A stretch of 64,000 bases of DNA from Marinobacter panjinensis (GTDB lineage Bacteria > Pseudomonadota > Gammaproteobacteria > Pseudomonadales > Oleiphilaceae), in NCBI RefSeq assembly GCF_005298175.1, contig NZ_SZYH01000001.1:2418001-2482000 (forward strand). The letters run 5' to 3'. Below are positions 8,332 through 16,434 of the stretch, in pieces (the first letter of the stretch is position 1; the number at the start of each line of letters is the position of its first letter). The notes beneath the pieces were generated by a model, which had not been told where the DNA came from, did no database searches, and saw nothing but the letters and a program-made list of their open reading frames with translations. A program made the translations under genes and the position numbers.

Positions 8332-9054
8332 TCAGCGGCCGACGACTTTTTCAGCCTCTTCCACCGGCGTATGCCGAACATCCTCACCTTTGACCATGAA
8401 GATCACGTTCTCGGCAATGTTACAGGCATGGTCCCCCACCCGTTCCAGGGCGCGGAGAATCCACATCACCGACATGCAGCGGGAAATGTTACGGGTGTCT
8501 TCCATCATGAACGTCAGCAACGTGCGCGTGGCCGCCTGGTATTCCTCGTCCACACGCTTGTCTTCCTTCATGATTCGCAGCGCCTGCTCAGAATCCAGGC
8601 GGGCGAAGGCGTCCAGGGCGTCGTGCAACATAGCCAGCACGTGGTTGCCGATGTGGCGCACTTCCACGTAGCCGCGCGGCGCCTGGCCTTCCTCTGACAG
8701 CTTGATGGCAAACTTGGCGATTTTCTTGGCCTCGTCGCCGACACGCTCCAGGTCTGCCACCATCTTGATCACCGAGATCACCAGCCGCAGATCCCTTGCC
8801 GTGGGCTGGCGGCGGGCGATAATCAGCGTGGCTTCCTCGTCGATTTCAATCTCTTTCTGATCGACTTTCTTGTCCGTGGCACGGACTTCGTCCGCCAAGT
8901 GACCATCGTTCTCGACCAGTGCGGTGATGGCCCGGTCTACCTGGGACTCCACCATCCCGCCCATTTCCAGAAATTCGCTTTTCAGGGCCATCAGTTCGTC
9001 ATTGAACTTGTGCGAAATATGATCGCCGTAAACATCGTCCTTTTTCGTTGGCAT
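8332..9054 (-). CDS. phoU: Phosphate signalling regulator PhoU
   Basis: Cytoplasmic regulator that links the Pst transporter to the PhoR/PhoB two-component system and restrains Pho-regulon expression when phosphate is ample. The 240 residues form two three-helix repeats with the metal-binding style motifs DLERVGDEAKKI (first half) and ALERVGDHACNIAE (second half). GGAG lies 9 bases before the ATG. It is the last gene of the pstSCAB-phoU operon, 32 bp after pstB. Confidence 0.97.
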   Translation of the reverse strand: MPTKKDDVYGDHISHKFNDELMALKSEFLEMGGMVESQVDRAITALVENDGHLADEVRATDKKVDQKEIEIDEEATLIIARRQPTARDLRLVISVIKMVADLERVGDEAKKIAKFAIKLSEEGQAPRGYVEVRHIGNHVLAMLHDALDAFARLDSEQALRIMKEDKRVDEEYQAATRTLLTFMMEDTRNISRCMSVMWILRALERVGDHACNIAENVIFMVKGEDVRHTPVEEAEKVVGR

Positions 9055-9086
9055 AACTATGTTCTCCAGTGTTCAGCTTACCGGGA

Positions 9087-9977
9087 TCAGCCGAAGCGGC
9101 CGGTAATGTAGGATTCGGTGAGCTCGTGCTCCGGCGAAGTGAATACCTTGTTGGTTTCATTGACTTCAACCAGATGCCCCAGATGGAAATACGCGGTGCG
9201 GTGAGACACACGGGCTGCCTGCTGCATGGAGTGGGTCACGATGACAATCGTGTAGCTCTCTGACATCTCGGCAATCAGCTCTTCCACGCGAGCGGTTGCG
9301 ATCGGGTCCAGGGCAGAACAGGGTTCGTCCATCAGGATCACTTCCGGACTGACGGCAATGGCACGGGCGATGCACAAACGTTGCTGCTGACCACCGGACA
9401 TGCCGGTTGCGATCGAATCCAGGCGGTCCTTGGCTTCGTTCCACAGGCCGGCTTTGCGCAGACTGTTTTCCACGATATCGTCGAGGTCGGACTTGCGGTT
9501 TGCAAGGCCATGGATTCGGGGGCCATAGGCAACGTTGTCGTAGATGGATTTGGGGAACGGATTCGGTTTCTGGAACACCATGCCCACTCGGGCACGGAGC
9601 TCGACGACATCCCGTTTCGAGTGGTAAATATCCTCATCGTCCAGCATCAGTTGACCCTTGATCCGGCAAATATCGATGCTGTCATTCATCCGGTTCAGAC
9701 AACGCAGAAACGTTGATTTACCACAGCCGGACGGGCCGATAAATGAAATCACTTCGTTCCTGCCAATATCCAGGCTGATATTCTTGATCGCCCGGTCGGC
9801 ACCGTAAGAGACGTCCACGTTACGAAGTTTGAATTTGGGGTCGTCAGCAAACGGCTTTCCAACGGTTTTGCCTTCTTCAATCACTGTCGTCTCTGGCTTG
9901 TCTTCAGGCACCGGAACGGCTGCGCCCTGGTCTCTCATGTCGGCTTGCGCGGACATACTCGGGTTTATTGTATTCAT
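9087..9977 (-). CDS. pstB: Phosphate ABC transporter ATPase PstB
   Basis: ATP-hydrolysing subunit of the high-affinity phosphate importer. Walker A (GPSGCGKST, about 82-89), signature ([16 protein letters not shown]) and Walker B ([12 protein letters not shown]) are intact. I start at ATG 9977, with AGGAG 7 bases upstream; the frame is open 9 codons further upstream but has no ribosome site. Even so, it has a 45-residue acidic, low-complexity N-terminal extension relative to E. coli PstB (257 residues). It begins 10 bp after pstA. Confidence 0.96.
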   Translation of the reverse strand: MNTINPSMSAQADMRDQGAAVPVPEDKPETTVIEEGKTVGKPFADDPKFKLRNVDVSYGADRAIKNISLDIGRNEVISFIGPSGCGKSTFLRCLNRMNDSIDICRIKGQLMLDDEDIYHSKRDVVELRARVGMVFQKPNPFPKSIYDNVAYGPRIHGLANRKSDLDDIVENSLRKAGLWNEAKDRLDSIATGMSGGQQQRLCIARAIAVSPEVILMDEPCSALDPIATARVEELIAEMSESYTIVIVTHSMQQAARVSHRTAYFHLGHLVEVNETNKVFTSPEHELTESYITGRFG

Positions 9978-9987
9978 AACATTCTCC

Positions 9988-11265
9988 TTACCAGCGACGC
10001 TCAAGCCGCTTGCGCAGCCAGATCGCCAGTGCGTTCATACTGATCATAAAGGTGAGCAGCACCATGATGGCGGCTGATGCCAACTCTACGAAACCTTGCT
10101 CGGAGCTGCTTGCCCATAGGTAGATCTGTACCGGCAGTACGGTGGCTGAATCGAAAAAGCCGTTCGGTACATCCACAATAAAGGCCACCATGCCAATCAG
10201 CAGCAGCGGGGCTGTCTCACCCAGGGCCTGGGCCATACCAATAATGGAGCCGGTAAGCATGCCTGGCATCGCCAGCGGAACCACGTGATGGAGCACCACC
10301 TGCATCTTGGAAGCACCAACACCTTCTGCAGCCTCCCGTATCGAGGGCGGCACACTCTTGATGGCCGCGCGGCTGGAGATGATGATGGTCGGCAATGTCA
10401 TCAGCGCCAGGACAAGGCCACCCACCACGGGAACCGAACGGGGCATGCCGAACAGACCAATGAAGACGGCGAGGCCCAGCAGACCGAAGATGATCGAGGG
10501 CACCGCAGCCAGATTGTTGATGTTCACCTCAATGAAATCGGTAATCTTGTTCTGGGGCGCGAATTCTTCCAGGTAAACTGCCGCCGCAATACCCACGGGG
10601 AACGAGATGACCAGCGTCACCAGCATGGTCAGCACGGAGCCCACGATTGCGCCAAGAACACCCGCGTTGGCAGGCTCCCGGGAGTCTCCCCGACTGAACA
10701 GTACGTCGTTGAAGCTGGTATCGATAACCCCTTTCTCCAGTAGCTCATCCACCCAGCGTTGCTGCTGCTCGGACAGTTTGATGCTGTACCGCGGATTGTC
10801 CGCATGCTTGACGTATACCGAAACCCGATCGTGGGCCGGGAACTCGATGGTTTGGGTAGTGTTCAGAAGCTCCGGATTTTTCGCCAGTAACTCACTGACT
10901 TCGCTGGCTGCATAAGTACCGAGAAAGCGGCCGAGTTCGCGTTTCTCAGTCGCGCTGTCCGCCTCGGGAATATGCTCCTGTAATGCGGCGATAACCGGCG
11001 CCACAAAATCCGCCATGGACCGTTGATCCGCATCGGTTGGATCATCCAGGTACATCATCTCCGAATCGAGATTCACGTCCAGGGTAATGGTGGTCTTTAC
11101 GAAGCCTGTGTAGCCCTTGCTGATAATGTCGGCAAACAGGGTGAACAGGGACGTGAGTGCAATAAAAATCGCCAGAATTCCGTACAGGCGGAATCGACGT
11201 TCCTTGCGGTACCGGCGCTTCAGGGAATTGCGGACAATTTCCGCCTGAGAACTTTGATCAGTCAT
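9988..11265 (-). CDS. pstA: Phosphate ABC transporter permease PstA (long form)
   Basis: Membrane subunit of the phosphate importer. The C-terminal 200 residues carry the permease helices and the EAA loop ([18 protein letters not shown]) that docks PstB. Between TM1 (about 27-47) and the rest lies an inserted, mostly hydrophilic region of about 130 residues that is absent from the 296-residue E. coli protein and is probably periplasmic. Start ATG 11265 has GGGA upstream and overlaps the pstC stop by 8 bp, implying translational coupling; the frame extends further upstream inside pstC but that part is not conserved in character. Length 425. Confidence 0.93.
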   Translation of the reverse strand: MTDQSSQAEIVRNSLKRRYRKERRFRLYGILAIFIALTSLFTLFADIISKGYTGFVKTTITLDVNLDSEMMYLDDPTDADQRSMADFVAPVIAALQEHIPEADSATEKRELGRFLGTYAASEVSELLAKNPELLNTTQTIEFPAHDRVSVYVKHADNPRYSIKLSEQQQRWVDELLEKGVIDTSFNDVLFSRGDSREPANAGVLGAIVGSVLTMLVTLVISFPVGIAAAVYLEEFAPQNKITDFIEVNINNLAAVPSIIFGLLGLAVFIGLFGMPRSVPVVGGLVLALMTLPTIIISSRAAIKSVPPSIREAAEGVGASKMQVVLHHVVPLAMPGMLTGSIIGMAQALGETAPLLLIGMVAFIVDVPNGFFDSATVLPVQIYLWASSSEQGFVELASAAIMVLLTFMISMNALAIWLRKRLERRW

Positions 11266-12646
11266 ACTGTTCCCTATATTTCCGTACGATCTTGAGTGCG
11301 ACCACGTTGAGTAGCAGCGTGACGATGAACAGCAACATGCCCAGGGCGAAAGCCGAGAGGGTCTTGGCGCTGTCAAACTCCTGATCACCCACCAGCAGCG
11401 TCGCAATCTGCACGGTCACTGTGGTTACCGAATCCAGCGGATTGGCCGTCAGATTGGCTGCCAGGCCTGCCGCCATCACCACGATCATGGTTTCGCCAAT
11501 GGCGCGGGATGCTGCCAACAGGATACCGCCGATGATTCCAGGCAGGGCCGCCGGAAAAATCACCTTCTTCATGGTTTCCGATTGGGTCGCTCCCAGGGCC
11601 AGAGACCCGTCCCGCATTGTCTGGGGTACCGCATTGATCACGTCATCCGACAGCGACGACACAAATGGCACGATCATGATCCCCATCACCAGGCCGGCGG
11701 CAAGTGCGCTCTGTGACGAGGCTTCCAGCCCCACTATTTGAGCAAGATCACGGATAAACGGGGCTACGGTCAAAGCGGCAAAAAAACCGTAAACCACAGT
11801 GGGGATGCCCGCCAGCATCTCCAGTATCGGTTTCACCGTTGAGCGCATCCGCTTGCTCGCATACTCGGACAGGTAAATGGCTGAAAGCAGGCCAACAGGC
11901 ACGGCAACCAGCAAAGCAATGGCGGAAATCAACAGGGTGCCGGTGAATAGCGGGATAACGCCAAAGGCACCGTCGGAACCTACCTGATCGGCACGCAAGG
12001 CGGTCTGAGGACTCCAGGTGGTACCAAACAGAAACTCGGTAATCGGCACCCGGCCAAAGAAACGCACCGTCTCCAGGATCACCGAAAACACGATGCCCGC
12101 CGTGGTCAACACCGCCAATGCTGCACACAGGAAGAAAATTCTGCGCAGAGTTGCCTCTACGTTTTTTCTGGCGTTAATGTGGGGAGCAACACGAGTCCAC
12201 GCAAACGTAGCCCCCAATATTGCGATCAGAATAACAAGGATGGCCTTGAAGTTTTGACTCTTGCTTTCCAACGCTTCCAGTAACGACGCTGCCCCGGCAA
12301 TATGCTCGGGCACAAATTCAGGATTGAGCTTGCCCGCTGCGACGTTGCTGATTTGCGAGAGTATCAGGCTGGCCCGCCCTGCAGATTCGGGCCAGGTATC
12401 CTGAGGCAGCGATGCAATCACAATGCCCTGAATAACCTTGCCTTCGAAACCGGCCCAGGCTGCCAGCACAATCAGTGCGGGAATCGCACACCAGAGTGCT
12501 GCTCGTGCCGCATAATAAAAAGGAAGTGCCTTGAGATTCCGGATGCCGCCCAGGGGCGCTGCAACGGCACGGGATCGCATGTACGCGAGGCCGTAGGCAA
12601 CCACGGCGAGAACCAGAACCAGGGGCAGAAGATTTGCCGTCTGCAT
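11258..12646 (-). CDS. pstC: Phosphate ABC transporter permease PstC (long form)
   Basis: Partner permease of PstA. The C-terminal half carries the transmembrane core and EAA-like loop (LGATQSETMKKVIFPAALPG). The first 190 residues add an extra N-terminal hydrophobic pair and a soluble stretch (VIQGIVIASLPQDTWPESAG), making it 462 residues compared with about 319 in E. coli. Such long PstC/PstA pairs are, from general knowledge, common in marine gammaproteobacteria. It starts 150 bp after pstS; the gap contains a stable hairpin. The ribosome site is weak (GAGA). Confidence 0.93.
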   Translation of the reverse strand: MQTANLLPLVLVLAVVAYGLAYMRSRAVAAPLGGIRNLKALPFYYAARAALWCAIPALIVLAAWAGFEGKVIQGIVIASLPQDTWPESAGRASLILSQISNVAAGKLNPEFVPEHIAGAASLLEALESKSQNFKAILVILIAILGATFAWTRVAPHINARKNVEATLRRIFFLCAALAVLTTAGIVFSVILETVRFFGRVPITEFLFGTTWSPQTALRADQVGSDGAFGVIPLFTGTLLISAIALLVAVPVGLLSAIYLSEYASKRMRSTVKPILEMLAGIPTVVYGFFAALTVAPFIRDLAQIVGLEASSQSALAAGLVMGIMIVPFVSSLSDDVINAVPQTMRDGSLALGATQSETMKKVIFPAALPGIIGGILLAASRAIGETMIVVMAAGLAANLTANPLDSVTTVTVQIATLLVGDQEFDSAKTLSAFALGMLLFIVTLLLNVVALKIVRKYREQYD

Positions 12647-12733
12647 ATCATTCTCTGTATTGATGGCTTTGAGTGAGCTGGGCGTCTATTTTGCCAGTTC
12701 GCCGCACAAAAATATTCATACCAATGTAACAAA

Positions 12734-12762
12734 GGAACGCGGGCCGTCCGGCCCGCGCTCCT
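12734..12762 (-). terminator. Hairpin between pstS and pstC, probable attenuating terminator
   Basis: On the minus strand GGAGCGCGGGCC and GGCCCGCGTTCC form a 12-bp stem with one G-T pair around GGAC, followed by TTTGTTAC. A partial terminator or RNA-stabilising stem here would explain the usual excess of PstS over the membrane subunits. The T-run is short. Confidence 0.6.
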
Positions 12763-12795
12763 GTTTCGTCATCCCTGACGTTCTCTGATCGAACC

Positions 12796-13854
12796 TTACA
12801 GCTCGTTACCAGTCATCGACTTCAGTTCTTTCGCCGCCTTGGCAATCTTCATGCGCTCATTGCGCGGGTTGGGGATCAGGCCCACGTCAACCAGGTAGCC
12901 ATTGTCGCCCCAGGCTCCCTCGCTGGTGAACTCGGCCACGTACTCCGGGATACCGGGAACCACACCCACGTGCGCTTTCTTGATATAGAACCACAGTGAG
13001 CGGGCAACCGGGTACTCTTCACTGGAAATAGCTTCGGGAGTCGGCTCAACGCCGTTTACGGTCGCTGCCTGGATCTGACCGGTGTTTTCCATCAGGAAAC
13101 TGTAGCCGAAGATACCCAGAGTTTTCGGGTCCTGTGCCAGGCGCTGTACGATCAGGTTGTCGTTTTCGCCGGCTTCAATGAACGGGCCGTCTTCACGCAT
13201 GCTGTGGCATACGCTCTTGAACTTGTCCTCGTTCTCGTCTTCCATCTTCGCGATCATGTCGAACTGCTTGCAGCCGCTTTCCATGGCAATTTCAACAAAG
13301 GCGTCACGGGTACCAGAGGTTGGAGGTGGCCCCATTACGCTGATTTCCATGTCCGGAAGGCTGGAGTCGATCTCGCTCCAGTTCATGTAGGGGTTGGCTA
13401 CCAATTTGTCACCGCCGTCCGGATCGGGTACGTCCTTGGCCAGTGCCAGGAACACCTGCTCCAGGCTCAAATCAATCTTTTCCGCATCCTTGGAGTTGGC
13501 CATGACAATGCCATCAGCGCCGATACGTACCTCGGTGATTTCCTTGACGCCGTTGGCCTGACAGTTGTCAAACTCACTCTTCTTCATGCGACGTGAAGCA
13601 TTGGTGATGTCCGGGTGCTGGGTACCAACACCTTCACAGAACAGCTTCAGACCACCGCCAGAGCCTGTGGACTCCAGCTTCGGAGTCGGAAAGTCGGTGT
13701 TACGACCGAAACGTTCGGCAACCACGGTAGCGAACGGGTAAACAGTGGAAGAGCCTACGATGTTGATGGTGTCGCGAGCCATGGCCGGAGTTGACACGGC
13801 GGCAATGCTGCCTGCCAGTGCCAGAGTTGTAAGGGCTGCTTTAAGTTTGATCAC
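12796..13854 (-). CDS. pstS: Periplasmic phosphate-binding protein PstS
   Basis: High-affinity phosphate receptor that delivers phosphate to PstCAB. Start GTG 13854 has GGAG 7 bases upstream and yields a clean signal peptide (IKLKAALTTLALAGSIAAVS, cleavage after AMA). The frame upstream of this lies in the promoter region. The mature protein shows phosphate-contact motifs INIVGSSTVYPF, ESTGSGGGLKLF and NASRRMKKSEFDNC, the form common in Pseudomonas and Marinobacter-like bacteria. First gene of the operon, behind a candidate PHO box. Confidence 0.95.
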   Translation of the reverse strand: MIKLKAALTTLALAGSIAAVSTPAMARDTINIVGSSTVYPFATVVAERFGRNTDFPTPKLESTGSGGGLKLFCEGVGTQHPDITNASRRMKKSEFDNCQANGVKEITEVRIGADGIVMANSKDAEKIDLSLEQVFLALAKDVPDPDGGDKLVANPYMNWSEIDSSLPDMEISVMGPPPTSGTRDAFVEIAMESGCKQFDMIAKMEDENEDKFKSVCHSMREDGPFIEAGENDNLIVQRLAQDPKTLGIFGYSFLMENTGQIQAATVNGVEPTPEAISSEEYPVARSLWFYIKKAHVGVVPGIPEYVAEFTSEGAWGDNGYLVDVGLIPNPRNERMKIAKAAKELKSMTGNEL

Positions 13855-13928
13855 GTTGAGTCTCCATATGTCACTTTGACTTTTTTGTCGGATTTGCTTC
13901 ACCGATGTGTGAACAGTAAAGGCCTTCT

Positions 13929-13946
13929 GTGACAACTTTGTTACAA
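13929..13946 (-). promoter_or_regulatory. Candidate PHO box (PhoB site) for pstS
   Basis: Reading towards pstS: TTGTAACAAAGTTGTCAC, that is two 7-mers (TTGTAAC, TTGTCAC) with a 4-base AT-rich spacer, matching the 7+4+7 layout of the PhoB consensus CTGTCAT-N4-CTGTCAT. It lies 75 bp upstream of the GTG. TTTACT begins 8 bases downstream as a possible -10. The orientation is correct for pstS. Confidence 0.72.
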
Positions 13947-14047
13947 CCCCTGCAATATAGAACTGGTCGTTCAATTTTTCTTGCAGACGCCGCGCAGGCC
14001 GCTACCATGCGGGGACTAAAACAATTCCAGACAAGAAAGGTTTATTC

Positions 14048-14452
14048 ATGACAGCGCTCGATGACGACAAACCCACGCCCCGGGGTGAACTGATAATCCA
14101 GATAATCCCCCTGCCTTCCGATACCAATCCCAATGGCGATGTGTTCGCCGGCTGGCTGGTCAAACAGATGGACATTGCCGCCGCCACCATGGCAGGGCGA
14201 ATCTCCCAGGGCCGCAACGCCACGGTTGCCATGGATCGAATGGAGTTCCTGTCACCGCTACGGGTTGGCTCCCAGGTTGGTTGTTACGGAGAGCTGGTCG
14301 AAGTGGGCCGCAGCTCAATGAAAATCAACATTGAAGTCTGGACCCTGGACCGCACGGCAAAAGCGCCTCGCAAGGTCACGGAGGGGCTGTTTGTGTATGT
14401 GGCCATTGATGAACACGGCCGTATTCGCGAAGTACCGTCACAAACCGGCTGA
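14048..14452 (+). CDS. YciA-like acyl-CoA thioesterase
   Basis: Hotdog-fold thioesterase of 134 residues that hydrolyses acyl-CoA. The characteristic segment PSDTNPNGDVFAGWLVKQMD contains the catalytic Asp and the helix of the hotdog; AMDRMEFLSPLRVG follows. Closest in appearance to E. coli YciA. It is divergent from pstS and followed after 12 bp by a membrane transporter on the same strand, so the two are probably co-transcribed. Confidence 0.88.
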   Translation: MTALDDDKPTPRGELIIQIIPLPSDTNPNGDVFAGWLVKQMDIAAATMAGRISQGRNATVAMDRMEFLSPLRVGSQVGCYGELVEVGRSSMKINIEVWTLDRTAKAPRKVTEGLFVYVAIDEHGRIREVPSQTG

Positions 14453-14464
14453 GACGGCGCCACA

Positions 14465-15439
14465 ATGAAAGATTCGCTGGAGCGCCATCAGGTCTGGCTT
14501 TATCTGGCGGCAATCATTTTCGGCATGGTGACCGGCTGGTTTTGGCCAGCGGTCACAGTGACCTTTGAGACCCTGCTCTGGCCGGTGCTCGGGTTGCTCC
14601 TGTATACCACCTTTACCCAGGTGCCATTGACCCACATGGCTACCGCTTTCCGCGACAAGCGGTTCAATGCCGCCCTGGTCTTGGGCAATTTTCTTATCAT
14701 GCCCGCCATCGTGTGGCTGCTGCTGTTCATTGCGCCTGCAGACCCTGCCATCCGGCTTGGCATTGTGCTGGTCCTACTGGTGCCCTGCACAGACTGGTTT
14801 ATCAGCTTTACCCATCTGGGCGGCGGTGACGGCACGCGGGCCATTGCCGCCAGTCCGATCCTGCTGATTCTGCAGATCCTGACGTTACCGATCTATCTCT
14901 GGCTGTTTATCGGAGAAGACATGGTCAGCGCCAACCTGACCGGGCATTTTGTGCCGGTGTTTTTCGGGCTGATCCTGACCCCGTTGCTACTGGCCTGGCT
15001 GACAGAGAAAGCCGGTAAAAAAAGGCCTGGCTTTGCCGGTTATATCCGGTCCCTTGGCTGGCTGCCCGTGCCGTTCCTGGCTCTGGTGGTGTTCATGATT
15101 GCAGCATCACAGATCACCCTGGTCATACAGACCGGGCGCATGCTGCCCCAGTTGCTGGTGATTTTTTCGCTCTACCTGGTGCTCGCTGCACTGGTCTCCA
15201 AAGTGCTGAGCAGGAGCTTCCATTTGCCGGGCGCTCGCGGGCGAACCCTGGCGTTCAGCTTCGGCACCCGCAACTCCTTCGTGGTGCTGCCTTTTGCCAT
15301 CGCATTACCGGAGTTATGGGCGCCGGCGGTGGTGGTGATTGTATTCCAGTCGTTGGTGGAACTGTTCGGGATGACGGCCTACCTGAAATGGTTACCGCGC
15401 CTGATCAGCAAACCCGACGAATCGAGTTCAGCTCACTGA
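14465..15439 (+). CDS. Bile acid:sodium symporter (BASS/ArsB-Acr3-like) superfamily transporter
   Basis: Integral membrane protein of 324 residues with about ten hydrophobic helices. VPCTDWFISFTHLGGGD in the middle and FSFGTRNSFVVLPFAIALP near the end are the two discontinuous-helix regions of the BASS fold. It is similar in layout to Acr3 arsenite exporters but more distant from them than the gene at 25454, and the substrate cannot be stated. It overlaps the convergent dihydroorotate-dehydrogenase-like gene by 7 bp. Confidence 0.7.
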   Translation: MKDSLERHQVWLYLAAIIFGMVTGWFWPAVTVTFETLLWPVLGLLLYTTFTQVPLTHMATAFRDKRFNAALVLGNFLIMPAIVWLLLFIAPADPAIRLGIVLVLLVPCTDWFISFTHLGGGDGTRAIAASPILLILQILTLPIYLWLFIGEDMVSANLTGHFVPVFFGLILTPLLLAWLTEKAGKKRPGFAGYIRSLGWLPVPFLALVVFMIAASQITLVIQTGRMLPQLLVIFSLYLVLAALVSKVLSRSFHLPGARGRTLAFSFGTRNSFVVLPFAIALPELWAPAVVVIVFQSLVELFGMTAYLKWLPRLISKPDESSSAH

Positions 15440-16434
15440 GACGATTGCCAGCCATGCAACAGGCGGGCGTAATTCAATCGCTCCCAGATCTGGGCATTGG
15501 GTGCATTGTCCAGTGACAGGGCACCGCGCGCTTCGACCAATGAACGATACCCCATGCCGGACAGGCGCTGGTTCAGTTCGTCGGTGATTCTGGCCAGCGC
15601 TGCTGGCCCCTCACCCAACAGCGCCGACACCACTTGCACCACCGTTGCGCCGGACAGGATGGCTTTGGCAGCATCATCGCCACTGTGAACGCCGCCGGAG
15701 GCCGCCATTTCCAGCGTGGTACGGTTGAACAGCATCGCCAGTCCATGCAGCCTGAGGGGCAGTTCGGCACTGGTGGACAGCACCACTTCCCGGCTCAGTT
15801 CCAGTTCCTCAAGATCCATATCCGGCTGATAGAAGCGGTTGAACAGCACCAGCCCCCGGGCCCCCGCTGCTTCCACGCCTGCCACAAAAGCAGGTAACGC
15901 GGAATAGAAGGGCGACAGTTTGACGCTGACCGGGATGGTGACCTGCTCCACCACCGAGCGCACCACCTCAAGCTGACGCTGTTCCAGTGAATCGGCCGTG
16001 TCGGACGGGTCGGTGGCCAGATCATAAAGATTGAGCTCTATCGCAGACGCGCCGGCCTCTTCCAGCTCCCGGGCATGCTGGGTCCAGCCACCAGGGGAAA
16101 TGCCATTGAGCGACGCAATCACCGGCACATCCAGCGCCCTTTGAAGCTGTCCCAGACGTTTGAGGTAGCTGCTGGAGCCCATTTCAAACACTTCGGACTC
16201 CGGGAAGAATGAGCGCGCCTCTGCATCCGTATTGATGCGGGAATCAATAAACCGATGGGCCGCCATCTGCTCCGCAACCAGCTGTTCCTCGAACAGCGAA
16301 TGCATCACGATGGCACCGGCGCCGGCCTCTACGCAGGCTTTGAGCGCGTCCAGGTCGTCGGTCAGCGGGCTGGCGCCAACCACCAGGGGCGAGCTCAGGT
16401 CCAGCCCGAGCCATCGGGTTGTCAGGTCAGTCAT
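15433..16434 (-). CDS. Dihydroorotate dehydrogenase-like flavoprotein coupled to nifJ
   Basis: FMN-binding TIM barrel of the dihydroorotate-dehydrogenase family, 333 residues. It shows LSSPLVVGASPLT, VPVIASLNGISPGGW, VSVKLSPFYSAL, and a C-terminal phosphate-binding part ASGGVHSGDDAAKAILSGA. A gene of this type is repeatedly found next to one-chain pyruvate:ferredoxin oxidoreductases; a redox partner role is possible but unproven, and it is probably not the pyrimidine enzyme. Start ATG 16434 overlaps the nifJ stop by 8 bp; the longer frame lies within nifJ. Confidence 0.8.
   Translation of the reverse strand: MTDLTTRWLGLDLSSPLVVGASPLTDDLDALKACVEAGAGAIVMHSLFEEQLVAEQMAAHRFIDSRINTDAEARSFFPESEVFEMGSSSYLKRLGQLQRALDVPVIASLNGISPGGWTQHARELEEAGASAIELNLYDLATDPSDTADSLEQRQLEVVRSVVEQVTIPVSVKLSPFYSALPAFVAGVEAAGARGLVLFNRFYQPDMDLEELELSREVVLSTSAELPLRLHGLAMLFNRTTLEMAASGGVHSGDDAAKAILSGATVVQVVSALLGEGPAALARITDELNQRLSGMGYRSLVEARGALSLDNAPNAQIWERLNYARLLHGWQSSQ

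Noticed and set aside
14465..15439. BASS-type transporter as part of the arsenic cluster
   Set aside because: It lies 7 kb from the first ars gene, pairs with a thioesterase gene and lacks the APCTAMVFVWS motif of ACR3.
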